This document shows, piece after piece, positions 52,409-60,731 of a stretch of DNA of 64,000 nt. A program made the translations under genes and the position numbers. The DNA is taken from contig NZ_OZ239981.1 of assembly GCF_965196975.1 (NCBI RefSeq), forward strand, positions 4,836,001-4,900,000. Reading direction: 5' to 3'. Source of the stretch: Endozoicomonas sp965196975 (GTDB lineage: Bacteria > Pseudomonadota > Gammaproteobacteria > Pseudomonadales > Endozoicomonadaceae). The stretch's first letter is position 1, and each line of letters starts with the position of its first letter. The notes below the pieces were generated by a model, which worked only from the letters and a program-made list of their open reading frames with translations, ran no database searches and had not been told where the DNA came from.

Positions 52409-54640
52409 TTATCCTAATATCCCCACAGCTTGTTGTTGTTTTTCAAAAAGTTCTCGTGGTAGAACTCTGATTTTTGATTCAATCATTGTGTGCAGTCGAG
52501 CCTGTGCTTTAGCGCCTCTTCTATCATCAAGCCGGTCCGCTGCATTTCTGAATTGTGAGGCCTCTTCAGTTAAACCCTCTTCTACGAGAATATGCGCATA
52601 GGCAGTGAGGAAGGCTGCGATATCTCTGGCTTGATATTTGTATGCTTCGGGATCCATTGAAACTTTGCTACCTTCGAACGGTTCGATAAACATGGATAAA
52701 ATTATTCTTACTAACTTTCTTTGCTGCTGAGTTGATATTGGGACATTCCAAGTGGGCTTTCTGCCCAACGCAATTTGAAGCCCTTTGAGCAGATCTTCTT
52801 TGGCTTTTGGGTGTTCGTTTTGCTCGAAATGCCACCATCCGGAGCTATGCCGGAGCCATAAGTCACCAGGGTAATCATGAAGCGCCGTTTTAAATTTATC
52901 AGAAATATCTTCTTCAGTTATATTTGACCTTGAGTCGTATTTATATTTTCGAATCATTGATTGTGCTTGATAGTAATGATCCTCTGCACTCTGGAATGGT
53001 TGCACTGGCTTTCTTGTTTTTGGTTTAACATCCATTGGCATTAAAGGCGGTTTACTTTCAACTTTGCTCGGTTCTTTGCTAACAGTATCTTCCTCTTTGA
53101 GATTCAGTATACTATCTTCAACGTCTTCTTGTGTTTGAGTTTTAGTTCTCTCTCGCTGCTGAGTTTGCAGTTTCTGAGCAGTTTTTGTTGAAGAGGCTTT
53201 TTCCAGTCGATCATATTCTTCTGCCAATAACCCCCAGTAGGCTGCTTCCCTAACACAGTGGTGCTTACTGTAAAAGTGTTCAGCGGAAAATGCGGTCGCT
53301 ACTGCAAGCTTAAAGTCATTTTGCTCAATGAATATATCAAATAGCTCTTTATATACAGGTAGTCTTTGTTTGGTAAGGCTGTAATATAGCTGTAAAGCGG
53401 AGCTCCTGTTTTTTTTCCAATGAAATAAACGTGCTTGATAATAGTCAGCAAGGGGTGTTGAGAGCTGCTTAATTTGATTAATATCATCCATTGCCAGATC
53501 TACAATGCCTCGCTGAGTATGTAAATGTGCAGATAAAGCAGGAAGAATAATCGGGGAAAAGAGTTCATTAGATTTTTTGCAGTTAGCTAACTCACCTTTA
53601 ACAAGATTCAGGTATTCTATGGTATATTCACCGGACCCTTTTATAATCTTACGCAGGCCTTCATATAGGTATGTATACTGAGGGAATGTTGATGCGAAGT
53701 AAGCCTGCTGTTTTTTTGTATGAGGCAATAAGTGGAGGCATGAAAAAGATTTTTCTGGGTTGAATTGTGCCGCAAGCTCTCGGTTTGATGAATCTCCACT
53801 CAGATAAATAGTACAAAGAGAGAGAGTATCACTTACTTCAATATATTCCGGAAACCGTCTGATCAATATCTCTAAATGAGTAGCAGTATCACTCCACTTT
53901 CCTAAGCTAATTAAAACAGAAATTTTCTGTCTCAAGGCTTCCGCATGTAAACCAGGCAGGAATTCATGTCTGGTTTTGAGATTTCCAATTAACCGAATCA
54001 GCTCATTAAGGTCACAAAGAGTTTGATCAGAGCTTCTATTAGGTAGTGTTTTTTTTATCTCTCCAAGCCAGAATTCTTCCAATAATAATCTTGTGCAAAA
54101 GTTTACAGATTTTGCCATTCCTTGTTTATGTAATTTTTTCTCTGCTCTCTGGGACTCCTTATGAATATGAGTTGCTGCCCGATCTTTTCTTCTCTGTTTT
54201 TCCTTTCCAGGCATGTTAGCTGTATCAAAAAGTTTGTCCATTCCCATCATGAGCTTGATTTCCATAGGTAAATCAGGCTCATACTGTCCTTCCAGACATC
54301 TAAAAAATTCTGGATCTTCTCTCTTCATTTTCTCCAATTCGTCCCTACTGAGCTTTTCTTCCGCTTCAGTGAAACTTTGTTTTTTATCGAAGTAAATAAC
54401 GGCGTCTCTTATTGTAACAAACTGAGGATCCAGCTTGGGAACTAGCTCAGGTTCTGGAGAAGATAAGGGCGGATTAAATACAATTTCAGGTTTCCGGTGG
54501 TGTATCGATGAACCTCCAACAGCACCGAGAGAACTGGAGTCAGGCTTGCTTCCAGATTTTTTTTGGACTTGATTTTTATGTGGTGATTCGGTGGTGTTCT
54601 CAAGCCTAGGAGAACTTGGGCGTGAAGAATCTATATTCAT
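52409..54640 (-). CDS. Large hypothetical protein with TPR-like helices; effector-like
   Basis: A 743-residue protein with a disordered Ser/Pro/Lys-rich first ~70 residues (MNIDSSRPSSPRLENTTESP), no signal peptide and no membrane segments. The middle (about residues 200-480) is all-helical with TPR-like spacing, e.g. ALRQKISVLISLGKWSDTAT and FKLAVATAFSAEHFYSKHHC. A polar linker near 500-570 contains KTQTQEDVEDSILNLKEED. No catalytic domain is recognised. The Ser/Pro-rich start and TPR-like body fit a secreted effector or adaptor, by inference. Confidence 0.6.
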   Translation of the reverse strand: MNIDSSRPSSPRLENTTESPHKNQVQKKSGSKPDSSSLGAVGGSSIHHRKPEIVFNPPLSSPEPELVPKLDPQFVTIRDAVIYFDKKQSFTEAEEKLSRDELEKMKREDPEFFRCLEGQYEPDLPMEIKLMMGMDKLFDTANMPGKEKQRRKDRAATHIHKESQRAEKKLHKQGMAKSVNFCTRLLLEEFWLGEIKKTLPNRSSDQTLCDLNELIRLIGNLKTRHEFLPGLHAEALRQKISVLISLGKWSDTATHLEILIRRFPEYIEVSDTLSLCTIYLSGDSSNRELAAQFNPEKSFSCLHLLPHTKKQQAYFASTFPQYTYLYEGLRKIIKGSGEYTIEYLNLVKGELANCKKSNELFSPIILPALSAHLHTQRGIVDLAMDDINQIKQLSTPLADYYQARLFHWKKNRSSALQLYYSLTKQRLPVYKELFDIFIEQNDFKLAVATAFSAEHFYSKHHCVREAAYWGLLAEEYDRLEKASSTKTAQKLQTQQRERTKTQTQEDVEDSILNLKEEDTVSKEPSKVESKPPLMPMDVKPKTRKPVQPFQSAEDHYYQAQSMIRKYKYDSRSNITEEDISDKFKTALHDYPGDLWLRHSSGWWHFEQNEHPKAKEDLLKGLQIALGRKPTWNVPISTQQQRKLVRIILSMFIEPFEGSKVSMDPEAYKYQARDIAAFLTAYAHILVEEGLTEEASQFRNAADRLDDRRGAKAQARLHTMIESKIRVLPRELFEKQQQAVGILG

Positions 54641-54714
54641 TGGGAAATTTAATACTTAGGTTCCACCTTGGTAAGACAATAATGCACTTATTAAGTTCAT
54701 TGCACTTGATCTTA

Positions 54715-54728
54715 TTGATACAGGTCAA
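54715..54728 (+). promoter_or_regulatory. FNR/Anr-like box upstream of pduS
   Basis: TTGAT-ACAG-GTCAA matches 9 of 10 positions of TTGAT-N4-ATCAA, 146 bp before the pduS start. The same type of box precedes eutB, suggesting shared oxygen-responsive control. Motif evidence only. Confidence 0.35.
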
Positions 54729-54756
54729 TAATTGATAATGCCCTGATATTGACCTG
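54721..54756. promoter_or_regulatory. Inverted repeat upstream of pduS
   Basis: CAGGTCAATA (54721-54730) and TATTGACCTG (54747-54756) are perfect 10-bp arms with a 16-nt spacer in the divergent promoter region, overlapping the FNR-like box. Possible operator for a regulator of the pduST operon. Confidence 0.4.
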
Positions 54757-54873
54757 ACACAGGGGCTCCCAGGCTCACAAACGATATTATCTGTTCACTT
54801 TTTGTTAACCCTGTTTTGTGAGGTTCGTGCTCTGCGGCCTCACCTTCTTTTTTATCACTATTCCGGAAAGACC

Positions 54874-56202
54874 ATGGATCTCGTTGAACTTGTCCGACAG
54901 GCCGGAGTGGTCGGTGCCGGTGGTGCCGGTTTTCCTACCCACGTCAAATTAAACGCTGAAGCTGAATACCTGATTATCAATGCCGCAGAGTGTGAGCCTT
55001 TGCTGCAGACCGATCAGTTTCTGATGCGGGAAAGAGCCGCTGAACTGATTGGCGGTATCCTTCTGACCAAAGCACAGGTTAAGGCACGTAAAGCGGTTAT
55101 TGCCGTTAAGGGGAAATACGCCCGAGAAGTTGCCTGTCTGAAGGAAACCATTGCCCGTCTGGAAGCAGACGTTGAAATTCATGATCTGCAGAATTTCTAT
55201 CCTGCAGGTGATGAGCAGATGACGGTATTTGAAGTCACTGGTCGTTCCGTTCCACCTGGTGGTATTCCACTGAATGTTGGTTGTGTGGTCTCCAATGTGA
55301 TGACCATGATCAATGTGTTTGAAGCCAGCCAGGGGCGTCCGGTAACGGATAAATACGTTTCTGTTCTGGGCGAAGTCAAAGAACCCAGGCTGATCAGAGT
55401 TCCTCTGGGCACACCTTTTGAAGATTGCCTTGAAGCTGCTGGCGGTACCACCATCAGTGATTACTGCATTATCCGTGGAGGCCCCATGATGGGCGGTATG
55501 ATCAATAAAGATCAGCTGCCGGGGATGACCATTACCAAAACCGATGGTGCATTGATCGTTATCCCGGCAGATCATTATCTGGTTACCCGGGCGACTGAAA
55601 CGGAAACCCAGATCCTGAACCGTGCCAGAGCCTGTATCCAGTGCGACTTTTGTACGGAACAGTGTCCACGATACCTGATCGGTCATCCTCTCCACCCGCA
55701 CAAGATGATGAAAGCGGTGAAGTATGCCGAGGACATTAATGAAAGCCATCAGGAAGCCTTGCTCTGCTGCGGCTGTGGGGTATGTGAAATGTACTCCTGT
55801 CCGATGGGTATTTCTCCCCGCAAAGTGAACTTCTACATTGCCGGTAAACTGCGTGAGAAGGGTATTCGCTATCAGCACGACGGCAGTGACATTATTGCCC
55901 GTGATGGTCGTGAGTTCAGGAAAGTGCCTCCTGCCAGACTGATTTCACGTCTGGATCTGAACGACTATGACCATCAGCCAATGCATGACTTCCGTGAAGT
56001 GGTGATGGAGAAAGTCAGTGTGTCACTTCGCCAGCATATTGGTGCCAGCAGCCAGCCTGTGGTGAGTGTTGGTGATCGGGTGGTTAAAGGGCAGTTAATC
56101 GGTGCAACACCTGAAGGGCAGTTAGGCTCGATGATTCATGCCAGCATGGATGGACAGGTCGTTGATGTTAATGAGCGTCAGGTGGTTATTGCCCGGGGAT
56201 AA
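54874..56202 (+). CDS. pduS: PduS-type cobalamin reductase (RnfC-like flavo-Fe-S protein)
   Basis: ATG at 54874 (GGAAAG just upstream) gives 442 residues; the longer frame to 54802 has a non-conserved leader. Domains in order: nucleotide/FMN-binding GVVGAGGAGFPTHVK at the start, an SLBB-like middle, then two [4Fe-4S] motifs, CIQCDFCTEQCPRY (near residue 253) and CCGCGVCEMYSCPMG (near residue 298). A barrel-sandwich segment ends the protein. PduS reduces Cob(III/II)alamin for the adenosyltransferase and so recycles B12. Its partner is the PduO-type enzyme at 60732. Confidence 0.93.
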   Translation: MDLVELVRQAGVVGAGGAGFPTHVKLNAEAEYLIINAAECEPLLQTDQFLMRERAAELIGGILLTKAQVKARKAVIAVKGKYAREVACLKETIARLEADVEIHDLQNFYPAGDEQMTVFEVTGRSVPPGGIPLNVGCVVSNVMTMINVFEASQGRPVTDKYVSVLGEVKEPRLIRVPLGTPFEDCLEAAGGTTISDYCIIRGGPMMGGMINKDQLPGMTITKTDGALIVIPADHYLVTRATETETQILNRARACIQCDFCTEQCPRYLIGHPLHPHKMMKAVKYAEDINESHQEALLCCGCGVCEMYSCPMGISPRKVNFYIAGKLREKGIRYQHDGSDIIARDGREFRKVPPARLISRLDLNDYDHQPMHDFREVVMEKVSVSLRQHIGASSQPVVSVGDRVVKGQLIGATPEGQLGSMIHASMDGQVVDVNERQVVIARG

Positions 56203-56207
56203 ACAGA

Positions 56208-56756
56208 ATGAGTAAAGCATTAGGTCTGCTGGAGTTCACCAGCATTGCAAAGGGTATGGAAGCCGCGGACGCCATGACCAAGGCTGCGGATATCCGTCTG
56301 GAAGAAGCCAAAACCATTTGCCCTGGCAAATATCTGATCATTGTGTCCGGTGATGTAGCGGCCGTCAGGGCTTCAGTTGAAGCCGGTGAAGAGGTGGGTC
56401 GCCAGACGATTGTCGATCGTCTGTTGATTGCCAATATCCATGATGAACTGCTGGCAGGACTCAGTGGTTCTAACGATATCAGCCAGGTAAATTCGGTTGG
56501 CGTTATTGAGTTCTTCAGTGTTGCCTCTGCAGTGATTGCGGCTGATGCTGCTGCCAAGGCTGCCGACGTTAAAATGATTGAAGTACGCCTGGCCATGGCC
56601 ATTGGTGGTAAGTCATTTATCGTGATGACCGGTGAGCTCTCTGCCGTGAATGCGGCGGTTGATGCTGGTGTGATGGCAGCCAGGGATGCCGGTATGCTGA
56701 TTGGCAAGACCGTGATACCGTCACCCACCAAAGAGTTCTTCCAGAAGCTGCTTTAA
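56208..56756 (+). CDS. pduT: Tandem-BMC shell protein PduT
   Basis: A 182-residue protein with two BMC domains (starting ALGLLEFTSIAKGMEAADAM and SVGVIEFFSVASAVIAADAA). Cys38 in TICPGKY is at the position that holds the [4Fe-4S] cluster at the trimer centre in Salmonella PduT. It likely carries electrons across the shell to PduS, which it follows by 5 bp. Confidence 0.94.
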   Translation: MSKALGLLEFTSIAKGMEAADAMTKAADIRLEEAKTICPGKYLIIVSGDVAAVRASVEAGEEVGRQTIVDRLLIANIHDELLAGLSGSNDISQVNSVGVIEFFSVASAVIAADAAAKAADVKMIEVRLAMAIGGKSFIVMTGELSAVNAAVDAGVMAARDAGMLIGKTVIPSPTKEFFQKLL

Positions 56757-56780
56757 ACAACGGTTTAAAGTGATACAGCA

Positions 56781-56813
56781 AAGCCCATTTGCCTTTGGCA
56801 AGTGGGCTTTTTA
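56781..56813 (+). terminator. Rho-independent terminator after pduT
   Basis: AAGCCCATTTGCC (56781-56793) pairs with GGCAAGTGGGCTT (56797-56809) with one G-U wobble and a TTT loop, followed directly by TTTTT. It separates pduST from the next gene. Confidence 0.88.
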
Positions 56814-56844
56814 ATATCCAGTCCGGCACATCAATATTGAGGTC

Positions 56845-57636
56845 ATGAGAATGTCCCGCCAGTTTATAGATCAGATGCAGTATCCAGTAAGTGTTAGTGA
56901 TAAGCCGGTGAGGATTGTCTCTCTGGTTCCATCAATGACAGAACTGTTGTTTGATCTCGGTCTGGAAGACCGGATTCTTGGCGTAACACGTTACTGTGTT
57001 CACCCGGAGTGGGCACGTAAAGAAAAAGCGGTCATTGGTGGTCCAAAGACGTTTGATTTTGAAGCTATTGATGCCTTGCAGCCGGATCTAATCCTCGGTA
57101 ACAAGGAAGAGAACTACAAAGAGGGCATTGAGCAACTCCGGCAGAAATACCCAGCATGGCTTTGTGATATTCATAATCTGGATGATGCTCTGGCCATGAT
57201 CGCTTCAGTGGGCCAGTTAACAAACACAGAAGACAAAGCCAACGCCATCGTCAGTGACATTAAAACCAAAATGGCTCTGCTGAGTTCTGAAAAGACGCTT
57301 CGTGTGGCTTATTTTATCTGGCGAAAGCCCTATCGCGTTGCAGCAGGTAGTACTTTCATCAATGAGATGCTGAAGCTTTGTGGTATGGAGAATGTATTTG
57401 CGGATCTGGATCGTTACCCTGAGGTGACTATTGAGCAGTTAAAAGCATTGAAGCCGGATATGCTGCTTTTATCTTCTGAGCCTTATCCATTTAAAGAGAA
57501 GCATTGTCAGGAATTTACCGAACTGGGGGTTTCTGCCAGAACTCAACTCGTGGATGGTGAAATGTTTTGCTGGACCGGTAGCCATTTGCGAAAAGCTGCG
57601 GATTACTTTGTAGCACTGAATAAAGAACTTGCTTAG
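56845..57636 (+). CDS. Helical-backbone metal receptor (BtuF-like), no signal peptide
   Basis: A 263-residue protein of the cobalamin/iron-binding-protein class: RIVSLVPSMTELLFDLGLED, GVTRYCVHPEWARKEKAVIGG (pieces GVTRYCVHPEW, ARKEKAVIGG), VAYFIWRKPYRVAAGSTFI and LLLSSEPYPFKEKHC. BtuF homologues normally sit in the periplasm, but no signal sequence is present here (start MRMSRQFIDQMQYPVSVSDK), so it may work in the cytoplasm, for instance as a B12 carrier for the compartment. Role inferred from its place after pduST. Confidence 0.78.
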   Translation: MRMSRQFIDQMQYPVSVSDKPVRIVSLVPSMTELLFDLGLEDRILGVTRYCVHPEWARKEKAVIGGPKTFDFEAIDALQPDLILGNKEENYKEGIEQLRQKYPAWLCDIHNLDDALAMIASVGQLTNTEDKANAIVSDIKTKMALLSSEKTLRVAYFIWRKPYRVAAGSTFINEMLKLCGMENVFADLDRYPEVTIEQLKALKPDMLLLSSEPYPFKEKHCQEFTELGVSARTQLVDGEMFCWTGSHLRKAADYFVALNKELA

Positions 57637-57648
57637 TGGTTAGTATGG

Positions 57649-57678
57649 GGTGGGTGGTCTATATATACGTCACCCACC
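57649..57678. terminator. Weak stem-loop between convergent genes
   Basis: GGTGGGTG (57649-57656) pairs with CACCCACC (57671-57678), 14-nt A/T-rich loop. It lies between the BtuF-like gene and the phosphatase gene; no T-run, so low confidence. Confidence 0.35.
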
Positions 57679-57711
57679 ACATGATGATGTTACTCAGGCT
57701 TTGTCACTATG

Positions 57712-59232
57712 TCAGGGGATTAATGCCTCTCCCCTGCTCTGCTGATCCTGCCATGTATGAACGATATCCATGATAAATTCGATCTGGCTGTCTGATTGGA
57801 CAAAGGCGGGTCCTCGGTCTTTTCTTCCTTGTTGAATAGCTTCGAATACTGCTTTATCGACTTCCGTCTGATTTTTATATTTTCCGGACTGTATGTCCTG
57901 GTACATTTCATTTAACACGATGAGCGTTCCGGTTCTGCCAACGCCTGCGGTGCAGTGTACCATCGTGTTGCCTGTATAATCTGGACTTTTCTGATGAGTG
58001 TTCAGTGCTTTTATATACTGGAGTAGCGAGTCTTTACCGCTTTTTTCACTTGGTACTCCGTGATCCGGCCACTCAGTATAATTATATCTTCGTAGCATCC
58101 TGGTTTTGCCACTCGGATCGGTGACCTCGTACCTTGTCTTTGTATACCCATTTCCTTGAGCCTGTCCTTTAAATATCACTTTAACTCCATTGTTAAAGTT
58201 GATTTCTCTGTTCTCATTGGTTGGGTAGTATTTATCAATAGGCCCTCCTTTGCGAAAGCCAGCCTTGTCATTATCTCCGGTCAAATCACAAATGATACTG
58301 CTGCTTGAGTCGATAGCTGATTTCCAGATATCCCCTCCGTAGCCAGTTTGAGGTGCCTGGATGGCTATATAGTTAGCATTGTGTAAAGTGATTTTGTTGG
58401 CGGGGATATAACTGCCATCAATTTTCAAGGCTGTTTTTTTCGGCAAAGGTACATTTCCTATGGCCTGATCTTTATAGCCAAACCTTTTCCATCTTCCATC
58501 TTTGATGTGACGGCCTTTTATGGTTTGAAGACTTTCCTGAGCTAATTGTTGATGTGCAAGTTTATATTTTCCATCGTTAACCAATTGAGTGACTTCTTTC
58601 GATAAAGAAGTAGTTTGTTTATCCTCACTTGAATAGAGATCAGAGACGAGGGAATCCAATGACTGAGTAGAACCAGAAATACTATTCCCTAAGCCACTAT
58701 CAACACTTGTTGTTGACTGATAGTGGCTCTGCTGTTTACTCAATAAACTGCTTTGTGGTGTACGGGGGGGCAGTGGTGGTGGTGTACGGGGGGGCAGTGG
58801 TGGTGGTGTTATTCTAGGGTCGGTAGAAGGTGGAGGGGAATCAGCAGAAGCATCGGATAGACTAATTTCAGAGTTTGATCGCTTCTCTACTAATGCTTTG
58901 TACACTGCGGAGCCTCTAGCGAGATCATATTCCTTTTTTAGGCTTTGAATATATTGCTTGGCTTCGGAGACTGTGATCGACTTACGGTCCCTTATTCCCA
59001 GCCTTTTGATGGCTTCATCTGCCCCTTTGATGGGTTTCGATTGCTTAGATTTGGAGCTTGCTTTTGGTGCTTTTACCGCAGAAAACTTAACTTTACGACC
59101 CTTTAGCGTGGCGACAAGGACTTTATCTCCATTCCCTTTCCCGGATGCTAACTTGTTGATTTGCTCTATTTGAGATGCTCTGAGAACTCCTATTCCACCT
59201 GTATTATCCATTTTGATCGTCATCCTTGACAT
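57712..59232 (-). CDS. YopH-like protein tyrosine phosphatase with SH3-binding proline repeats
   Basis: A 506-residue protein with a classical PTP domain at about residues 225-500. Visible motifs are the substrate loop HNANYIAIQAP (284-294), the WPD loop TEWPDHGVP (Asp390), the P-loop VHCTAGVGRTG (Cys427, Arg433) and the Q-loop VQSDSQIEF (478-486). Residues 1-115 resemble a chaperone-binding/targeting region, with KSITVSEAKQYIQSLKKEYD reminiscent of the YopH N-domain. Residues 143-157 hold two PPPLPPR class II SH3 ligands, where YopH also has a PPLPPR motif. No Sec signal. Most likely a type III secretion effector that dephosphorylates host proteins; that is inference from architecture. Confidence 0.85.
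   Translation of the reverse strand: MSRMTIKMDNTGGIGVLRASQIEQINKLASGKGNGDKVLVATLKGRKVKFSAVKAPKASSKSKQSKPIKGADEAIKRLGIRDRKSITVSEAKQYIQSLKKEYDLARGSAVYKALVEKRSNSEISLSDASADSPPPSTDPRITPPPLPPRTPPPLPPRTPQSSLLSKQQSHYQSTTSVDSGLGNSISGSTQSLDSLVSDLYSSEDKQTTSLSKEVTQLVNDGKYKLAHQQLAQESLQTIKGRHIKDGRWKRFGYKDQAIGNVPLPKKTALKIDGSYIPANKITLHNANYIAIQAPQTGYGGDIWKSAIDSSSSIICDLTGDNDKAGFRKGGPIDKYYPTNENREINFNNGVKVIFKGQAQGNGYTKTRYEVTDPSGKTRMLRRYNYTEWPDHGVPSEKSGKDSLLQYIKALNTHQKSPDYTGNTMVHCTAGVGRTGTLIVLNEMYQDIQSGKYKNQTEVDKAVFEAIQQGRKDRGPAFVQSDSQIEFIMDIVHTWQDQQSRGEALIP
58757..58806. repeat. 24-bp tandem repeat with G7 tracts in the phosphatase gene
   Basis: Two copies of a 24-bp unit containing GTGTACGGGGGGGCAGTGG encode the duplicated TPPPLPPR peptide on the minus strand. 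Each unit has a run of seven G, which could slip, and unit number could change in frame. Confidence 0.85.
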
Positions 59233-59303
59233 TTAAATCATTCTCTAACTTTAGCATGTTTTAGTTTGGCTGATTTATCAGGACGATTATGCCATGATAA
59301 TTT

Positions 59304-59347
59304 CTGTAACTTATTGATAGATATATTTATTTATCAATAAGTTACAG
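59304..59347 (-). terminator. Stem-loop at the end of the alcohol dehydrogenase gene
   Basis: CTGTAACTTATTGATA (59304-59319) and TATCAATAAGTTACAG (59332-59347) are perfect 16-bp arms with a 12-nt A/T loop; the gene's TAA lies in one arm. No T-run follows, but the position fits a transcription end or mRNA cap. Confidence 0.6.
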
Positions 59348-60709
59348 TGAATTTTTAAAGATTTGTTCAATCTCTGCTTGAGTTCCCTGTCTTGGGTTTG
59401 TTGCTGCACAGGCATCTTTCAATGCATTGATAGCCATCTCTGGAATATCTTCTGCTTTAACGCCCTGTTCTGTAAGGCTGGCTGGCACACCAACTTCCAG
59501 TAACAGTCGACAAACTTCTTTAATACCGAGCACGGCTGCTTCCTGAGCACCAAGTCCATAGACATCACAGCCAAGATAGCGGGCAACATCCGAGAGTTTC
59601 TCGGCGGATACCGGCAGGTTGTAGGTCATGACATGGGGGAGCAGAATGGCATTGCAAATTCCATGAGGCAGACCATATTTTCCCCCCAGCTGATGCGCCA
59701 TGGCATGAACATAGCCAAGACCGCTGCTGTTAAAGGCCATACCTGCCATATATTGTGCATAAGCCATTTGCTCTCTGGCTTTTCGGTCAGTGCCATCTTT
59801 AACCGCACGAGGCAGGTATTGGGCAACTAACTTGATCGCCTTACTGGCGACAGCATCGGTGACAGGGCTTGCATTGGCGGACAGGAAGGCTTCAATGGCA
59901 TGGGTCAGGGCATCCATACCTGTTGCGGCAGTGAGACCAGCAGGCATGCCAAGCATCAGTTCCGGGTCATTAATGGCAATGGCAGGCGTTACATTCTGGT
60001 CAACGATGGCCATTTTGATATGGGTCTGCTCATTGGTGATGATACAGAACCGGGTCATCTCGGAAGCAGTACCTGCTGTGGTGTTAATAGCGACCAGGGG
60101 CAGGCAGGGATTTGTGGACTTATCCACACCTTCGTAATCTTTGATTTCTCCACCATTGGTCGCCAGCAGGGCGATGGCTTTGGCGCAGTCATGTGGTGAA
60201 CCACCACCCAGGGACACCACAGTATCGCATTGATGACGGTTGAGCATGGTCAGCCCTTCGCTGACATTGGCGGTGGTTGGGTTAGGCAGGGTACCGTCAT
60301 AGATCACGGCATCAATGCCCTTGGCAACAAAGCGATCCGTGACCGAGCTCACCAGACCTGTTTTATTCAACACTGCATCGGTGACAACCAGCACCTTTTT
60401 GCAGTTAAGTGCCTTTAGTCGTTCAATGCCCTGGTTCAGACATCCAAAGCCCAGCAGACTCTGGCGGGGCATAATGAATTCGTGACCAGCAGGTGATGCT
60501 GACGAAGGTGCTTCGACGGCTGTTTCCTGCTGGTTCTGGCTGACTATTTCATCGCTGCTGCAATCAGCGTTATCACGAACGATTTTGATGCCCAGGTCCC
60601 GTGCTTTATCCAAAGCGCCTGGTGACAGAATGAAACCGGGCTGTAGGTAGAGCTGATCCCCCTGGCAGAATGACTGCAGGTTTGACTCTCTGATTAACTG
60701 CTTTTTCAC
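59342..60709 (-). CDS. eutG: Iron-containing alcohol dehydrogenase with EutQ-like N-terminal extension
   Basis: GTG at 60709 with GAAGG seven bases upstream gives 455 residues; the frame to 60808 would overlap the adenosyltransferase gene. Residues 1-55 (KKQLIRESNLQSFCQGDQLY, then LQPGFILSPGALDKARDLGI) resemble the N-terminal part of EutQ, followed by a Ser/Ala/Glu linker. The catalytic part is a normal group III dehydrogenase: SLGGGSPHDCAKAIAL binds NAD, and GMDALTHAIEAF, YVHAMAHQLGGKYGLPHGIC (metal His) follow. It would reduce acetaldehyde to ethanol and recycle NAD+ for EutE. The extension may target it to the shell. Symbol by analogy. Confidence 0.88.
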   Translation of the reverse strand: MKKQLIRESNLQSFCQGDQLYLQPGFILSPGALDKARDLGIKIVRDNADCSSDEIVSQNQQETAVEAPSSASPAGHEFIMPRQSLLGFGCLNQGIERLKALNCKKVLVVTDAVLNKTGLVSSVTDRFVAKGIDAVIYDGTLPNPTTANVSEGLTMLNRHQCDTVVSLGGGSPHDCAKAIALLATNGGEIKDYEGVDKSTNPCLPLVAINTTAGTASEMTRFCIITNEQTHIKMAIVDQNVTPAIAINDPELMLGMPAGLTAATGMDALTHAIEAFLSANASPVTDAVASKAIKLVAQYLPRAVKDGTDRKAREQMAYAQYMAGMAFNSSGLGYVHAMAHQLGGKYGLPHGICNAILLPHVMTYNLPVSAEKLSDVARYLGCDVYGLGAQEAAVLGIKEVCRLLLEVGVPASLTEQGVKAEDIPEMAINALKDACAATNPRQGTQAEIEQIFKNSL

Positions 60710-60731
60710 AGTGTGGCCTTCAAATGTATGA

